Notes: generated by a model from the letters alone, not told the origin. Shown: positions 26,536-38,747, numbered from the stretch's first letter. The stretch: DNA of 64,000 nt from Paralichthys olivaceus (GCF_024713975.1 NC_091098.1:11442816-11506815), one strand, 5' to 3'. A program made the numbers and translations.

Positions 26536-27195
26536 GTCCTCTGGCTCAGGAGGTATACTGAGTTGTCCACTAACGAGGGGGTCAGCAGTTTCCAGATATA
26601 CAGGTACAGCCCACGTCAGCCAATGATGCTGCACTAAAATGGATATAACCCTATAGTGGGCCACTTTACAATCGTAAATATATCCCACATATCCGAAAAA
26701 ACAAATGTGTGCCTTTTTTGGCAAACATGTGCTGCTCTATACAAGGTGTAATCTGGATGTAAACCTGAGTGGCCCATGTGATAAATGGTGAATATGACCC
26801 AAATAACACAACACCCACCTTTAGCACCTTTGGTTGGTGTGCAGTATTGCTATGGTTTACCTGCCCCAGATCTGGCAAACAGGAGCTGACCATCAAGTGC
26901 TATTGTTCCACATGGCATGTGGGCCCAATGTCATTGTGGGCCAAAACAACTTTGCACATGGGTTCGATCCCAAATTTCCCCCATTCCACATGCGTGGTCC
27001 TTGGACAATATACTAACCCCAACGTTGCCCCTGATGGTTGTGCTGCTAGTGACTGAGTGATGTGTGATGGAGAAAGGGCTGCAGATAGATGCACTGTATG
27101 AATGTGTGTGAGGCAAAATCTTCATGGTGAAGAGCTGTGAGCGGGTTTCAAGACTAGAAAACACAATATAAATACAGAGCATTTATAGATGCATT
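26536..27195 (+). mobile_element. tRNA-derived SINE split by an inserted element
   Basis: The left part (26536-26591) has CTGGCTCAGGAGGTA and GTTGTCCACTAAC. The right part resumes at the B-box-like GGTTCGATCC (26961) and runs through TTGCCCCTGATGG and ACTAGAAAACACAATATAAA. The same SINE lies near 51.0 kb and 59.5 kb without a break. About 370 bases (26592-26960) of unrelated sequence interrupt this copy. Confidence 0.65.
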
Positions 27196-27284
27196 TAGTT
27201 TAGCTGCAGACTTGAGATTTCTGGTGGTTCTTCTTCTTGATTCATTCAATAACAATGCATTTCTGCAAAAAGCTTTAATGTATT

Positions 27285-27330
27285 GAAGGGATAGTTCACT
27301 GAAAATGAAAATTCACTCATTATCCATCAA
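27285..27330. mobile_element. fragment of a dispersed fish DNA element
   Basis: The text GGGATAGTTCACTGAAAATG followed by AAAATTCACTCATTAT resembles the end of a non-autonomous element very common in teleosts (GGGATAGTTCACCCAAAAAT). Only one end was seen. Confidence 0.45.
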
Positions 27331-28554
27331 CCACTATGTTTGAGTCCATAAAACGCTTTTGGAGTTTCAGGGGCAAACAGCATTTAACTTGCACATGCAT
27401 TACTGCTGTGCGTATTGCTTTTTATAAGTCTGCGTTTTCAAGTGAAACTGGATTTCAAACAACAATTTCAATATGAATATTTCCAGAAAAGACAATTTTG
27501 TACTAATTTCTGTAATCTGGAATTACAATCACTACGGGCTCTGACTATTAGTTAAAATCAAATATTTTAAACATTCAAATCAAGACTCACTAAGAATTCT
27601 CCCCATTTGAAATTGAGTACTCTCAATTGCAAAAGCATTAAAAAACCAAACTACATCCAGTATTTACATTGCATATACTGTTATACATTTATATTAAATA
27701 GGGTCTTACCATTGACCCAAATGAGAAATATGAATAATATTTTTTTGGTTTACAATCTTTACAGGATTTATGATTCAAACCTGGCAGTTAAATGCTTTAA
27801 GATAATAATAAAAAAATAATTTTAACCAGCTACATTTAAGATACATTTGATTACAAATTGGAAACAGCAAGAGTTTCAATAATGCTCAGTCTGAACCACG
27901 TGCAGCATAGGGACAAACACCAGCCTGCAGTCTATTGTACAGATGCTTCAGAGTCATTCTTATAATGTTGGCGTAGATTTTGGCTTGGGATGCCAGACAT
28001 CCTTCGAGCTGCAGTCACGATTTGGAGTCTGGAAAAAGCCAGAGGTCTGACATCCTCCGTGTAGCCGTGATGGCGACGATCACCTTCAGCGAGGAAGAGT
28101 CCAGTGACGCTTTTGGTTTCACGGTTCAATAAACCCGCGCAGCCTCCATCTGCCTGGACATGTTGGCTCGTGTCAGTCTCATGCCGTTTATACGCACAAA
28201 TTATTTCTCACCCATTGTTATTTTACTCCAAACTCACTCAAATGTAAAATGTTTTCTGGGAATATATTTAAGATGTATTTCACCTTTTCACATTTTGATC
28301 CAGATTATAAAATAGCCTTGTAAAAATGTAATGTGTTTGTTTATTGTTCTTAATAATCATTAATGATATATAAATCCATTTACCAGTTTTCTTTATCAGA
28401 CTTGAATCTTATTGTCAGAGAGTTCAACAACCTGTGGTTTAAATATAAGAAACTAAGAAAAGTATCATATCTCTTTCGCGTTGAGTTGCTGTAAAATTAT
28501 TGGTGATTCCACTTTTCTGTACGACCTTCAACAAAGGATCACTGTGCTCTCGGC

Positions 28555-28609
28555 TTGCACAGATGGATACCCACGCTGAAACCAGGACAAAAAGGCTCCT
28601 AACCGAAGC
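28555..28609. promoter_or_regulatory. hes upstream module 1, copy A
   Basis: The core TGCACAGATGGATACCCACG, followed by CTGAA and then CTCCTAACCGAAGC, recurs at 38558 and, less exactly, at 37621. It contains the CAGATGG E-box. Its recurrence upstream of both hes genes suggests a retained duplicate regulatory element. Confidence 0.55.
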
Positions 28610-29266
28610 ATCTCTTGAACTTTTTTTTTGTCTCATATCACAGGGTCCGATCCCAGACTGGACTTGATGGCAGTTATGTGGAGGGGCCCCATGGGGCAGG
28701 ACGCGTGCAAAACCCCGCATCTATAATGCCTGGAAAAAATAAGGGTGGAAAACCCCTCAAATTACAGCGGGGCAGCTTGCAGCCGAAGAGCAGCGTCTTT
28801 TTTCTTCTAACCAAAATGATACGAGCTTGTTGAGCTGCACATCTGTTTCTGAATGTAAATAAATGTGGCATTTGAATAGAAGTAAAATAGAAGCGCTTCA
28901 ACGAACAGTTCTGTGCGTAAAATTGGTGCGTAAAGGCAGTATTTGGCATAGATATGTTATTTATCATATTAAGCACAAAAAGATAGATCTGTGGATATGA
29001 TTGAAATATATTAAATTATCTATAACATTTAGCTACAACATTGGTTTATATATAAACGATATTTAAATACATTTTGTTTTATTTGTTCTTTGTGTGTCTC
29101 ATAGGGTTTCCTTATATTGTTGTAGGCCTGGTGCTGCGTTTTTTTTTTACAACGGTACCATTGTGTTTATGACCCAAGCCAAACTCCCTCCAAAAAAAAA
29201 GGAAAGACAAAAAGCGTTGTAGGAGAACAGTGATGGTGAGGTCAGAGGAAGAGGAGCAGGAGCCGG

Positions 29267-29442
29267 GATGCTGATGGGGACCAGCAGAGGAGTGGTGCAG
29301 CGCTGACAGACAGGGGGTGGGAGTGGGGGAGGGTAGTGTTCTTGGGTGTGTAGACATGGAAGAGCTAAAGGGGAGGAGGGAGGGGGGGTCTACATCCATC
29401 TGTTGCTCGGCTGTGGCGCGTGCCGAGCGCGTGAATCCCACT
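29267..29442. promoter_or_regulatory. hes upstream module 2, copy A
   Basis: Two sub-blocks recur at 38748-38894 in the same order: GATGCTGATGGGGA...CAGCAGAGGAGTG, and CCATCTG followed by GTGGCGCGTGCCGAGCGCGT. The second has a nearly palindromic GCGCGTGC core and an E-box. Confidence 0.6.
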
Positions 29443-29820
29443 GGCAGCTCACAGCGCTGTTTGGTTCCATGGTGAACAGCAGAGATTCACTGAAACTCCT
29501 CAACGGTTTTGAAATTAAAACACAATAACATTGAATTGAGTTTGAAATATATGCATTGTTATAAGTTGGTTTATACAAACAAGGGATAGGCTATCACTCT
29601 ATGAAGGTCCAGTCTTTTCCTCTGTCACTGTCCCTCATCGTGTTATCCAGTGTGGGTGCAGACTTGTGTGTTGCATGACTCTTTGTGCACACATATGTTC
29701 ATACGTCATACACACAGTCCTGTGCCTGTGTTGCAGGTTATCACTCAGTCTCCTCCTCCACATGCACGTCAGGTAAACACCGTGTTGTTGGATTGGAAAC
29801 AAGCTGCTGGGGCCTCAATA

Positions 29821-29866
29821 AGCAGATGTTAATCCATACATAGCGTGGCTTGGGTTGCTGATTTAT
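29821..29866. promoter_or_regulatory. hes upstream module 3, copy A
   Basis: AGCAGATGTTA, then TAGCGTGGCTTGGGT, then TGATTTA occur here and at 39268-39311 with nearly identical spacing. It lies about 0.75 kb upstream of the hes copy A start codon. Confidence 0.65.
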
Positions 29867-30357
29867 TAATTTGAGGAATAGATTATTCCTGTCACCACAG
29901 AAACTCTCGTCTGGTTCTGTGTTTTTGGGCAAGTTGAGCCCATGAGCATTATTAAAAATGTGCTTTGTATGTTTTATTATAATCATATACAAATAGTTGT
30001 TCAGTGCTTATACCAATATAACCGTCAGAATTGTCACCACACAAAAAAAGGATCTTTGACCATTTTACCCATTCATTTGAAGGGAATTAAAACATAAACC
30101 GGTTTATCTATCGTACACAAAGATAATAAACTTAACAAAGACAGACGAAACATTAAGCAGTCCTTGAAAATTGGAAGAGCCAGAAAGATGTATATATAAT
30201 GCGGTCCATGTGCTGTGTTAGAGGGAAAGCAACATTGGCTCGTGTGCGTAATCGGATCTTGGATGAAAATTATAGAAAAGTCTTAAAATTTTAAACGCAA
30301 CATCTTCGCGAAACTCCGCATACCAGAGGTAGACTGATGCAGGGGCCCACCAGAGGC

Positions 30358-30474
30358 CAGATGGTCCAGATAGAAGCACCGCTCATCTCCCAGGGGCATC
30401 GCCCCCACCCCTTTCCTCCCTTGTCACAGTGGCTTGTGTTCCCCCCGCCCTGACGCGCCGGACCCACATAAATA
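30358..30474 (+). promoter_or_regulatory. hes copy A core promoter (E-box and TATA)
   Basis: A TATA-like CATAAATA lies at 30467-30474, about 95 bases before the ATG, leaving a short 5' UTR. A CAGATGG E-box (30358-30364) sits about 110 bases upstream of it. Copy B has the same arrangement. No clear TGGGAA-type RBPJ site was seen within 450 bases upstream. Confidence 0.6.
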
Positions 30475-30566
30475 GGAGGCTCGCCAGCTCTGCCTCACAC
30501 TTCAGCTCAGCCGCTCCAAGAGCAATTATCTCTCATCCAAAAGCACAACACCAAGAAGCAAACGAA

Positions 30567-31413
30567 ATGAGTCCCAGCATCATCACAGAGGCCAACCAGC
30601 CTCTCCCTGCCAGGTCCACCGTGGCCCAGAGAAAACACGCCAACGAACTGAGAAAGGTAAGAAATGCGGAGATACTGCACAACTGTCTATTTCACTTGGA
30701 TATGTTTCATGGTCCTGATTGTTTTAAAATTGCAACCATTAACAGTTTTTCATCATTTCTTCCAGACTCTGAAACCCTTGCTAGAGAAGAAAAGACGTGC
30801 TCGTATCAATGACAGTCTCAGTCATCTGAAGAGCCTCATTCTGCCTCTTGTTGGCAAAGACAACGCACGCTACTCCAAACTGGAGAAAGCTGATATTCTG
30901 GAAATGACAGTCCGGTTCCTCAGAGATCTTCCTGCCTCTCCAGTCAAAGGTGAGCGTCGCCGCCTGAACTATGATATTCATATTTTCAAAATGCTTTACT
31001 TCACACATCCTTCCCGTGAATTTCCAGTCACTAATCGAACGTTTTCTTCGCTTCCTCCAGATTCCGCAGACAGTTACAGAGAAGGCTACAAAGCTTGCCT
31101 CCAGCGCGTCTCCGCTCTGCTTCCCAAAACGAGCCTGGATCAAGACGCGTGCCAGCGGGTAAACGACTTCGTTCAGCAGTCCATGTCCGCCACCGTCACT
31201 CCAACCTGCCTGAACTGTTGCGCTCAGAGCTCCAGGAGCCTCCCTCAGATCCAACAGAGACTCCTGAGCCTCAAATCCAGCTTCAGCTCCAGACTGGAGA
31301 GTCAGTCCCGCAGCAGCAGCAGCAGCAGCAGCGGCAACAACAGCGCAGTGGCTCCCAGCCGCGCACAGCCAGGTCCGCAGCCTGTCAGCGCTGCCATGTG
31401 GAGACCTTGGTAG
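30567..31413 (+). CDS. hes2: hes2-like bHLH-Orange transcriptional repressor, copy A
   Basis: A Hairy/E(spl) family repressor: these dimeric nuclear proteins bind N- or E-box DNA and recruit Groucho/TLE. Three exons (30567-30656, 30766-30949, 31061-31413) join to 208 codons plus stop. The basic region contains the family's proline (Pro34, [15 protein letters not shown]). The helix-loop-helix ends near residue 86 ([15 protein letters not shown]). The Orange domain spans about 97-132 ([16 protein letters not shown]), and the C-terminal WRPW Groucho motif is residues 205-208. The start is the only suitable ATG before KRK-like basic residues, and MSP is shared with copy B. The usual intron inside the bHLH is missing, since the junction falls at 30861/30862 in continuous coding sequence. 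A Ser run ([12 protein letters not shown]) expands the tail relative to copy B. Assignment to hes2 rests on similarity and on the espn/acot7 synteny. Confidence 0.9.
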
Positions 31414-31867
31414 ACTAGATGGACATTTCATTTCTCATGTGTGTTATTTATTTTGTGATTTACTACATGTATTACAATAACGTCACTGTAGTCTTGGTGA
31501 CATAAGAAGAAGAATTGTTTGAGTTGCTGTATGATAATGGAATTCAGCATTTGGCTCATTTTGCGTTTAATGCCAGAGGGCACACGAGCACAGATCTTAA
31601 AGAAACGGTAAAGTCTATGAACTTTTTTAAGACGCAATCCTCTTTGGGGTTTCAAAGATACGGGTTGTAGACAACACTTTTGTAAAACCCCAAGGGTTAT
31701 TTTATTTGAGGTTTGCACGATGGACTTAAAAGTATTTTGGTCTGTGCAACATAATAGTCTGTAAACACTATGTGTTAAATAGGATTTTTTATTATACATT
31801 GATGGCATAGAAGAGGAAAACAAACTGTTTTGTGAAACAAATGTTCTGTCACTGACAACTGATTTTC

Positions 31868-31873
31868 AATAAA
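31868..31873 (+). terminator. poly(A) signal, hes copy A
   Basis: A canonical AATAAA lies about 455 bases after the stop codon, followed by a TTTTTGTGTGGTTTG-type GT-rich stretch that suits a cleavage site. Confidence 0.7.
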
Positions 31874-31889
31874 TGTTCACTCATTGAAT

Positions 31890-34380
31890 ATTTTTGTGTG
31901 GTTTGATCTTTATACCTCGTGGTGTTTAAAGTGTCTCGGGTTTATTATGAATCCCAGATGCCTTGAAGAGACTCTCAGGGTTATGAAAGGAATAAAAAGG
32001 CGCGTAAACGCATAAAGCCACAGGTCAGCCGGAGCCCATTGATGCTGCAGGGCAGCTGCTCCATTGTTGCTGATGTGTGGCGCCTCTCTAGTTGCCGCCA
32101 AATTGGTGGGAAGAGGTTGGAGACTGGTTGTGTGATGGGACACACACAGAGAGAGAGGACCACTGCTGTGAATTACAATGATAGATTTAACACACGCGTG
32201 TTCCAGAACCACAATCACAACATAGAGTGGAACATAGAATAAAGTAAGAAGCAGGAACAGAACTATGGGCTCCAATAAATACTATTAAAAGAAACATTTT
32301 AAAATATAAAACATGTAATGGTATCTTTGTGCAGATTGTGCTGAAGTTGTGTAAGTTATATGCAAGTGGTCCATGATGTTTGCATTCATGTAACACATGA
32401 TGTCCATGAGGATCAGTATTAGTTTCCCAGTGGTTTCACATTATGGTGCAATATCTAATTAATTATGAGTTCACATCTCATCACAAAAAATTATAAATTA
32501 TAAATCAATAGACCAATGGCTTTTCACACTATGTAAGATTTCACAGTATAATAATCCAATAATTTTATAGGGCTGCAGTATTTCTGTATGTCTGTAGTTG
32601 TCTATAATGTTTTTTTCCTTTCTCCAACACACACAATTTTACAGCCTATTTTTCGCGGATGATTCTTGTTACAGCAGAAGTCACATTTTAAAGAAGAATC
32701 CACCTTTACTTCCTCAATATTTGACTTCTATAGTCATATTCTATATATAAATATATATTTTTTTATCTTAAAACAATGATCAAATACTCATATGTCGACT
32801 GAAATAGTAACTGGTTGTTTGTAAAAGTTGGGAGTTCCATCTTCATTCTATTAAAAGTAAATTCCCAAGTTTAGCCAAAGTTGATATGAGGCTTCATTGT
32901 CTGAGTTATTGAGTTGCACAGTTTATAGACCTTTTGGTAGAAAACAGAACAAGTTGATTTATCTTACAGAGGCTGAGGTCTCATATTAACTTCAGCTGAA
33001 CTAAAACTGTATTTTCATATGAACACTAATTGTGTGTAATGTTGTGAACAGACAGAATTAATCAGAAAAAAATTGGAGACATTTTTTCATTAAAATTTAA
33101 TTCAGGCTAAAATGCCAAGTATTCATTGGTTCCAGTTTTTCACAGCTTGCTTTGTGTATCATATATGACAGAAAACTGAATATGTCTTGGTTTTGGGCAG
33201 TTGGTTGGACCAGTGATGTTGCACAAGGTTCTTCCTCAGATGTGCTGAGACGTGTACTCGAAACATTACCATGGAAAAACTTGACGTGAGTGTCTTTCCC
33301 ATATTTTTTTGTTGATTTAGCATATTAGTTTCACACAGATAAAACTGCAACTTTATTTTCCTGGAAATCACTTAATCTTCACCGCTCCAAAACAACAGTT
33401 GCACTTTGGTGTCGCTGACAAGTACTGTTTTTAGATCTGCAAAGAGGAAGTGATTTCTGGTAGTGTAGCATTAGCCAGTGCTAGCTAATTTCAGCAATGT
33501 CACAATATTCGATGCTAGAAAGTCCCACAAGTAAAACAGTGACATGTACCATATGAAATACTGCTGTTTCAAATAGTTGTATCAGTGTTGCCAATAACAA
33601 CACTACCAAATCTCATAAAGCATTTGAAAAGCCATTCTACTGAAGAGCAGGAGGAGTTCACCAAGGAGAAGGGAAGAACAACAAACTGCAGTTGCAAACT
33701 TTGGAAACCGCATTCAAACGACATGATCTATTCAACGTAGACAGCCCCAAATCAAGAAATTAGGAGTTCATTGTTGTATATTCCAAGATATATTTATCTA
33801 TATTTATATTTTTTATGGCATCTTTCTCTGTGTGTATTTGTTTTTCAAAGGGTTTATCTGAGCCAGACCACACCACAATTATAGCAATCATCACTTCCAT
33901 GCAGGGTTAGTCGCATACAGCTGTCAAACTATGTCATATACGTTTTTTCTTTTTTAATGCACTGATATCGGTTCATTACTCAGTATCAGCCGACATGCAA
34001 GGTCCAGGTAGCTGTATTGGATCATCTCTACCCATTAGAAGTATCTGTGATCTGTACAAGTTCTCATGTGTTATGACTCTGTGTGTCCTGTTTCTTATTT
34101 TGTTTTGAAACTGAATCAATGATTTAACATTCATTCATTCTTTTATGTCAAAGAGAAATCAGACCTCGAATAAGGAATATAAAATATAGAAGGCTTCTTA
34201 TTTGGATTGGGATCCACCACCTTCAAGTCAGTATTTAGTATATTAGTATGTCCTCAGTCATTGTGAATAGATCTCTGTCAACTTTGAACATCTGAGCACT
34301 GCAGTGTTCAAACTACTCATGCTTTGGGGGATCATGAGTGAGATCTTTTGGATTGTGTTGGAAGACTTTCAGTCATGATT
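31890..34380. other. non-coding interval after hes copy A
   Basis: No gene was recognised. At 31985-32130 a GC-richer block contains CAGCTG and a GGTGGGAA that resembles an RBPJ/CSL site (GTGGGAA at 32106-32112). The rest is AT-rich and unremarkable. Confidence 0.5.
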
Positions 34381-34383
34381 TAG

Positions 34384-36150
34384 AATCCACCGCAGCACAG
34401 AAACAGCACTGTTAAAAGTTACTGATGACCTTTTCATGGCATCAGATAATGTCTCTATACTTGTCCTGCAGGATCTTAGTGCCACATTTGACACCATAGA
34501 TCATACAATTCTGTTACAGAGACTGGAACAACGTGTAGGGATTAAAGGAACAGCATTAAGCTTGTTTAAGTCATATTTATCAGATAGATTTCAATTTGTT
34601 CTTATTAACAATGACTCTTTCATGCACACACAGGTAAGTCATGGAGTTCAACAAGGTTCTGTCCATGGACCAATACGCTTCACCTTATATATGCTCCCCT
34701 AAGGCAACATCATCAGAAAGCACCACTAACACTTCCATTGTTACGCAGACGACACCCAGCTGTACATATCTATGAAGCCTGATAAATCTAATCACTTAGT
34801 TCAACTTCAGGAATGTCTCAAGAACATCAAGGCCTGGATGACCCAAAACTTCTTACTTCTTAACTCAGACAAAACTGTTGTCGTTGTAATTGGCCCTAAA
34901 CATCTCAGATAATCACTGTCTGACCAGATAGTCACCTTGGATGGTATTAGTTTGGCCCCCAGCTCCACTGTGAGGAACATGGAGTTAGGTTTGACTAGGA
35001 CATGTCATTTGACCCACATATAAAACAAGTCTCTAGGACAGCTCTCTTCCACCTGTGCCATATTATAAAAATTAGGAACACCCTGTCTCAGAAGGATGCT
35101 GAGAAACTAGTCCATGCATTTGTTACCTCCAGACTGGATTCCTGTAATTCTTTATTGTCAGGATGTCCCAGTAAGTCTGTGAAAAGCTGCTAGTTGGTCC
35201 AAAATGCTGTAGCACGAGTGCTGACAGGAACTAGAAGGAGAGATCATATTGCTCCTGTCTTAGCCTCTCTGCATTAACACCCTTTAAAATTCAGTATAGA
35301 ATTCTAGAACTTGCTCCTCACATTCAACAATCAAGCCCCTTCATATATCCTGTGAAAGCAGCTCCTACTCTTGGTTCGGGAGGCAGACACTATCTCTACA
35401 TTTAAGGTTAAAGGGTTTTGATAAAGGCTGAATCAGGTGAGTCCGGAACCATCCCTTAGTTATCATCACCATCATGCACTGAGCACCTCTCCCCTTCTTT
35501 CTGTCTCTCTGCCCCCACATTTATTTATTTATTTAATTTACTGCATGTCACTGACTTTGTTTTTTCCTTTGTCTCTCTCTTTCCCTCTCTCTCTGTCTCT
35601 TTGTCTCTCTGTCTCTCTCTCTGCAGATATCTCTGACTCCAAAGCTGCAGAATTCAGATAACAACTATCATCATATGAACGGTTACTGCTGTCATTAATA
35701 ACATCTTTACATCCATAATTATCACTCATATTGTTTTCATTATAACAACTACTCTGTCAGAGCTGAAACTTGATGGTGCACAACTGTTCCTGCATGGTCT
35801 CTCTCTCATCTTTCTCCCCCTCTCCTCCCTCTACCCTCCCCCTCTCTCTTCTCTCCCCTTTTTTCCACCCACCTGTCCTTTCCTCCCCAGTTTTGTCTGC
35901 TGACCCCAACCGGTTGATGCAGATGGCCGCTCACATTGAGTCTGGTTCTGATGAGGCTTCTACCAGTTAATGAGCATGTTTTTTTCTCTCCACAGTCCAA
36001 AGTGCTGCTCACTGTGGGAACTGTTGAACTGTTGAACGGTTGGGTTTCTCTTTTTAAGGTCTTGACCTCCTATTTAAAGTTCCTTGAGATAATGTATATT
36101 ATAATAATTATAGCGCTTTACAAATAAAATGTAATTGAATTTAATTGAAT
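34384..36150 (+). mobile_element. degenerate L2/Maui-like LINE (reverse transcriptase and 3' end)
   Basis: From about 34384 the translation reads STETALLKVTDDLFMAS, TFDTIDHTILLQRLE, SYLSDRFQFV and GVQQGSVHGPI, then HCYADDTQLY and NFLLLNSDKT. These are reverse-transcriptase motifs, including the YADD active-site box. The frame is broken by several stops and shifts, so the element is dead. The 3' end (about 35900-36150) has GATGGCCGCTCACATTGAG, a CCTTGAGATAATG block, and an AATTGAATTTAATTGAAT tail typical of fish L2 elements. A pyrimidine-rich microsatellite stretch (35500-35640) lies inside. Confidence 0.85.
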
Positions 36151-38550
36151 CTGAACCTTGACTGTGTGGCTTCAAGCTAAGGCTCACTGTCATGTTGGAC
36201 AACACATCTCCAAATCTCCAGGTTGCAGGTCTCTTATAGACACCACCATATTTGCTCTATAGCTGCATTCATCCCCTACCCACAAGACTTCAGTCCTGCT
36301 GCTTAGAAGCATTCTCCATAGCACCATGTTTTATTTTAGGAGATACAGATTTGTAAAAAACACTTAAACATGGAGGTAAGGTGTGCCTCCTGACATACTG
36401 TAGCTGAGATGGAATGAGTAGTCTCTCCCACGCTTCCATAAAGCTGCTCTTGAGCTAGACACTGACTTTCCAGTCTAAAGATTGAAACAGTGTCAGAGTT
36501 GTCATCGGTCTCTTGGTATCTTGTGCGGTCTCTCCTTTGTGGTTTTCAGTCATTTTTGGTTGAGTTATTGAGACAGTTCCTTTGTCTTCACATGTTTCAT
36601 GACGCTGACTCTCCAGCTGAGATACTGATGCATTTATGCTATAAAACTCTCCAGTTTACTAACCAGCTTTGTTTTTAACATTTCTAAGTGACTGCACCGT
36701 GATTTATCTGTGGGTCAATATTTACAAAGACATGTATTTTTTATCGTAGCTCATATCATCTTCTAGAAACTCTTCTCAAGCAAGGGGTTTCTATGATTTG
36801 CATCGTAAAATGCATAAAATACAACTTTCATTACATATTTGTAGAGAAACATACTTGAGTGTAGTGCAGTGGTACAGGATGAATACAATAGGATGTTTAC
36901 TGTTTTTATCTGAAGTGATATTGATAAAGACATACATATATGTTATAAGTGTAGGAAGACATATACATTATGAACATGACCTAAAAATTGTATGTGCTAT
37001 ATGAGTATAAATCCACAGTAGTATACAATATGATCTAAATATAAAAATGAATTGAATTGAAAGTTAATTTTTACAGTAAGAGTTATACATATGGAATTAT
37101 GGTATGAAATGTGTACACGTTGTAGACACACAAGTAATATGCAAGGGATACTAATGTGCAAAAGGACAAATTATGCAGTTTTTATTATTCATTTCAAATT
37201 GTGCTTATTCAGTTTTACTATTTTTGTTGAACATGAAGAAAGGGATTAAATCTCACAAAAGTAACGAAAATGACCATATTAGCCAAAAAACTGTACAAGT
37301 CTGATTTCACTATATTTGATTGCAGGGAGATGTGTTGTGTTCACGTTTGCTTTCATTGCTGAACAGAATAATGCATAAACACTGCAGACAACACATTTTG
37401 TCAACATATTACATTTCAATTTAACTGCTCCTCTTCATGTGGAGGGATCAGACATTGTCCAAAGCTGGAAACGACGCTTGGCGTTGTGTGTGACACCGGA
37501 GCCACATCACAGCAGCGGCAGGAGTCAGGTGGAGTCCCGCTTGTTGCGTCTCCACCATGTGACTCTTAATTCCCATGAAGTGTCGGAACATTGTCAGACA
37601 AAGGCTCCCTGTTATCCGGCCTGCACAGATGGGTCACCGACGCCGAATTTGCCTGTAGAGACAAAGGAGGACTCTAACCGTAAGAGCAAAAACTCAGGAG
37701 AAGTGGTTGCCCCCACCCAGCGACCTCCGCCCATCCCCCATCATCATCATCATCACCATCATCCCTCCATCCCAGCGGGACGGAGAGGGGCGCGTGCAGC
37801 AAGTGTGCCTCTCAATTTCAGGCCAGCAACGCTTGTCTCCTTTCTTCTTTTTTTAAAGCAGAACATGATGGCGACCTCAACATTTTGATTCTGCACTTTG
37901 TTTTTTCCATTTCAAGTTGTGGAAATAGAAATGAAATATAGCCTGCATGTGCATATAGATTAACCACATGCAATTCCACAGAAACTACAGTTAAAACTAT
38001 TGTGCCATAAAAAGGAAGGACAACCAACCACATAAATATAGGCTCGTATTAATTAGAAAATAATATAACGTTAATAGGCTACAAAAAAGCTGAGTACAAC
38101 GTTGGCTGCAGACTTTAGAGTTGTAAGTGAACTTCAAATCCATTGGATAACAGTTTCCCTTTGTTTGTTATACTTGACACGTATATAACTCATATGCTAT
38201 GTGGCTTATATACTTTTATTTTTGCCAAATTGTCAGAATGCATGTCAGAATAAAACGTTCTTTTAAAGATTTGAACAATCTCACTGAGCGTTTTGCAGTG
38301 TGATTCTATAATCTACGGGGCCATGAGGCAGCGTGCTCCTCCAGACAAACATCTTTCATCTCCATGCGTCATGCAGACTGAGCTTTGTGTTTCGTCATCA
38401 CCATAGCATTGATAAACAAGTACCTCATGATGGCGTGGACGCTGAAATATCCACGGAGTCAAGCTATAGAAAACAATTGCAGCACGGAGTTAGTGAACGG
38501 GGAGGGGGGGTTGGTTTGTTTCAGTTGAACTAACATGGAGCCATAATAAC
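36151..38550. other. non-coding interval upstream of hes copy B
   Basis: No exon was recognised. A GC-richer block at 37438-37800 contains a partial extra copy of hes module 1 (37621-37680), a short CAT run (37740-37760), and a GGGCGCGTGC motif. The rest is AT-rich. Confidence 0.5.
37621..37680. promoter_or_regulatory. possible third copy of hes module 1
   Basis: TGCACAGATGGGTCACCGAC followed by GCCGAA and then CTCTAACCG aligns with 28555-28609, with several mismatches and small gaps. Confidence 0.4.
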
Positions 38551-38557
38551 TCGCATA

Positions 38558-38576
38558 CAGATGGGATACCCACGCT
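38558..38576. promoter_or_regulatory. hes upstream module 1, copy B
   Basis: CAGATGGGATACCCACGCT matches the copy A module at 28558 except for one inserted G. It is followed within 50 bases by the GT repeat at 38625. Confidence 0.55.
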
Positions 38577-38623
38577 AATACTGCGTGGAGATCATGTCTC
38601 TTGGCTTGTAAAGTTTATGGTGA

Positions 38624-38624
<1 letters not shown>

Positions 38625-38696
<72 letters not shown>
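38625..38696. repeat. (TG)36 microsatellite
   Basis: An uninterrupted TG repeat separates module 1 from module 2 upstream of hes copy B; copy A has no such repeat at the matching place. Confidence 0.97.
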
Positions 38697-38698
<2 letters not shown>

Positions 38699-38747
38699 TA
38701 TGGATGAGGGATGGATCTACGATTGGACATGGGGATTGGCTCCTCGT

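Noticed and set aside
26769..27056. 95-codon ORF across the split SINE
   Set aside because: It spans the junction between the unknown insert and the SINE, so it is made of repeat sequence.
30781..31431. 216-codon minus-strand ORF over hes copy A, and a 113-codon one over copy B (40837-41178)
   Set aside because: Both are antisense shadows of the hes last exon. They look conserved only because the sense exons are nearly identical, and the peptide is Ala-rich translation of the CAG/Ser region.
34436..34702. 88-codon ORF that could be called a protein gene
   Set aside because: It is the reverse-transcriptase fragment of the L2-like LINE, with broken frames on both sides.
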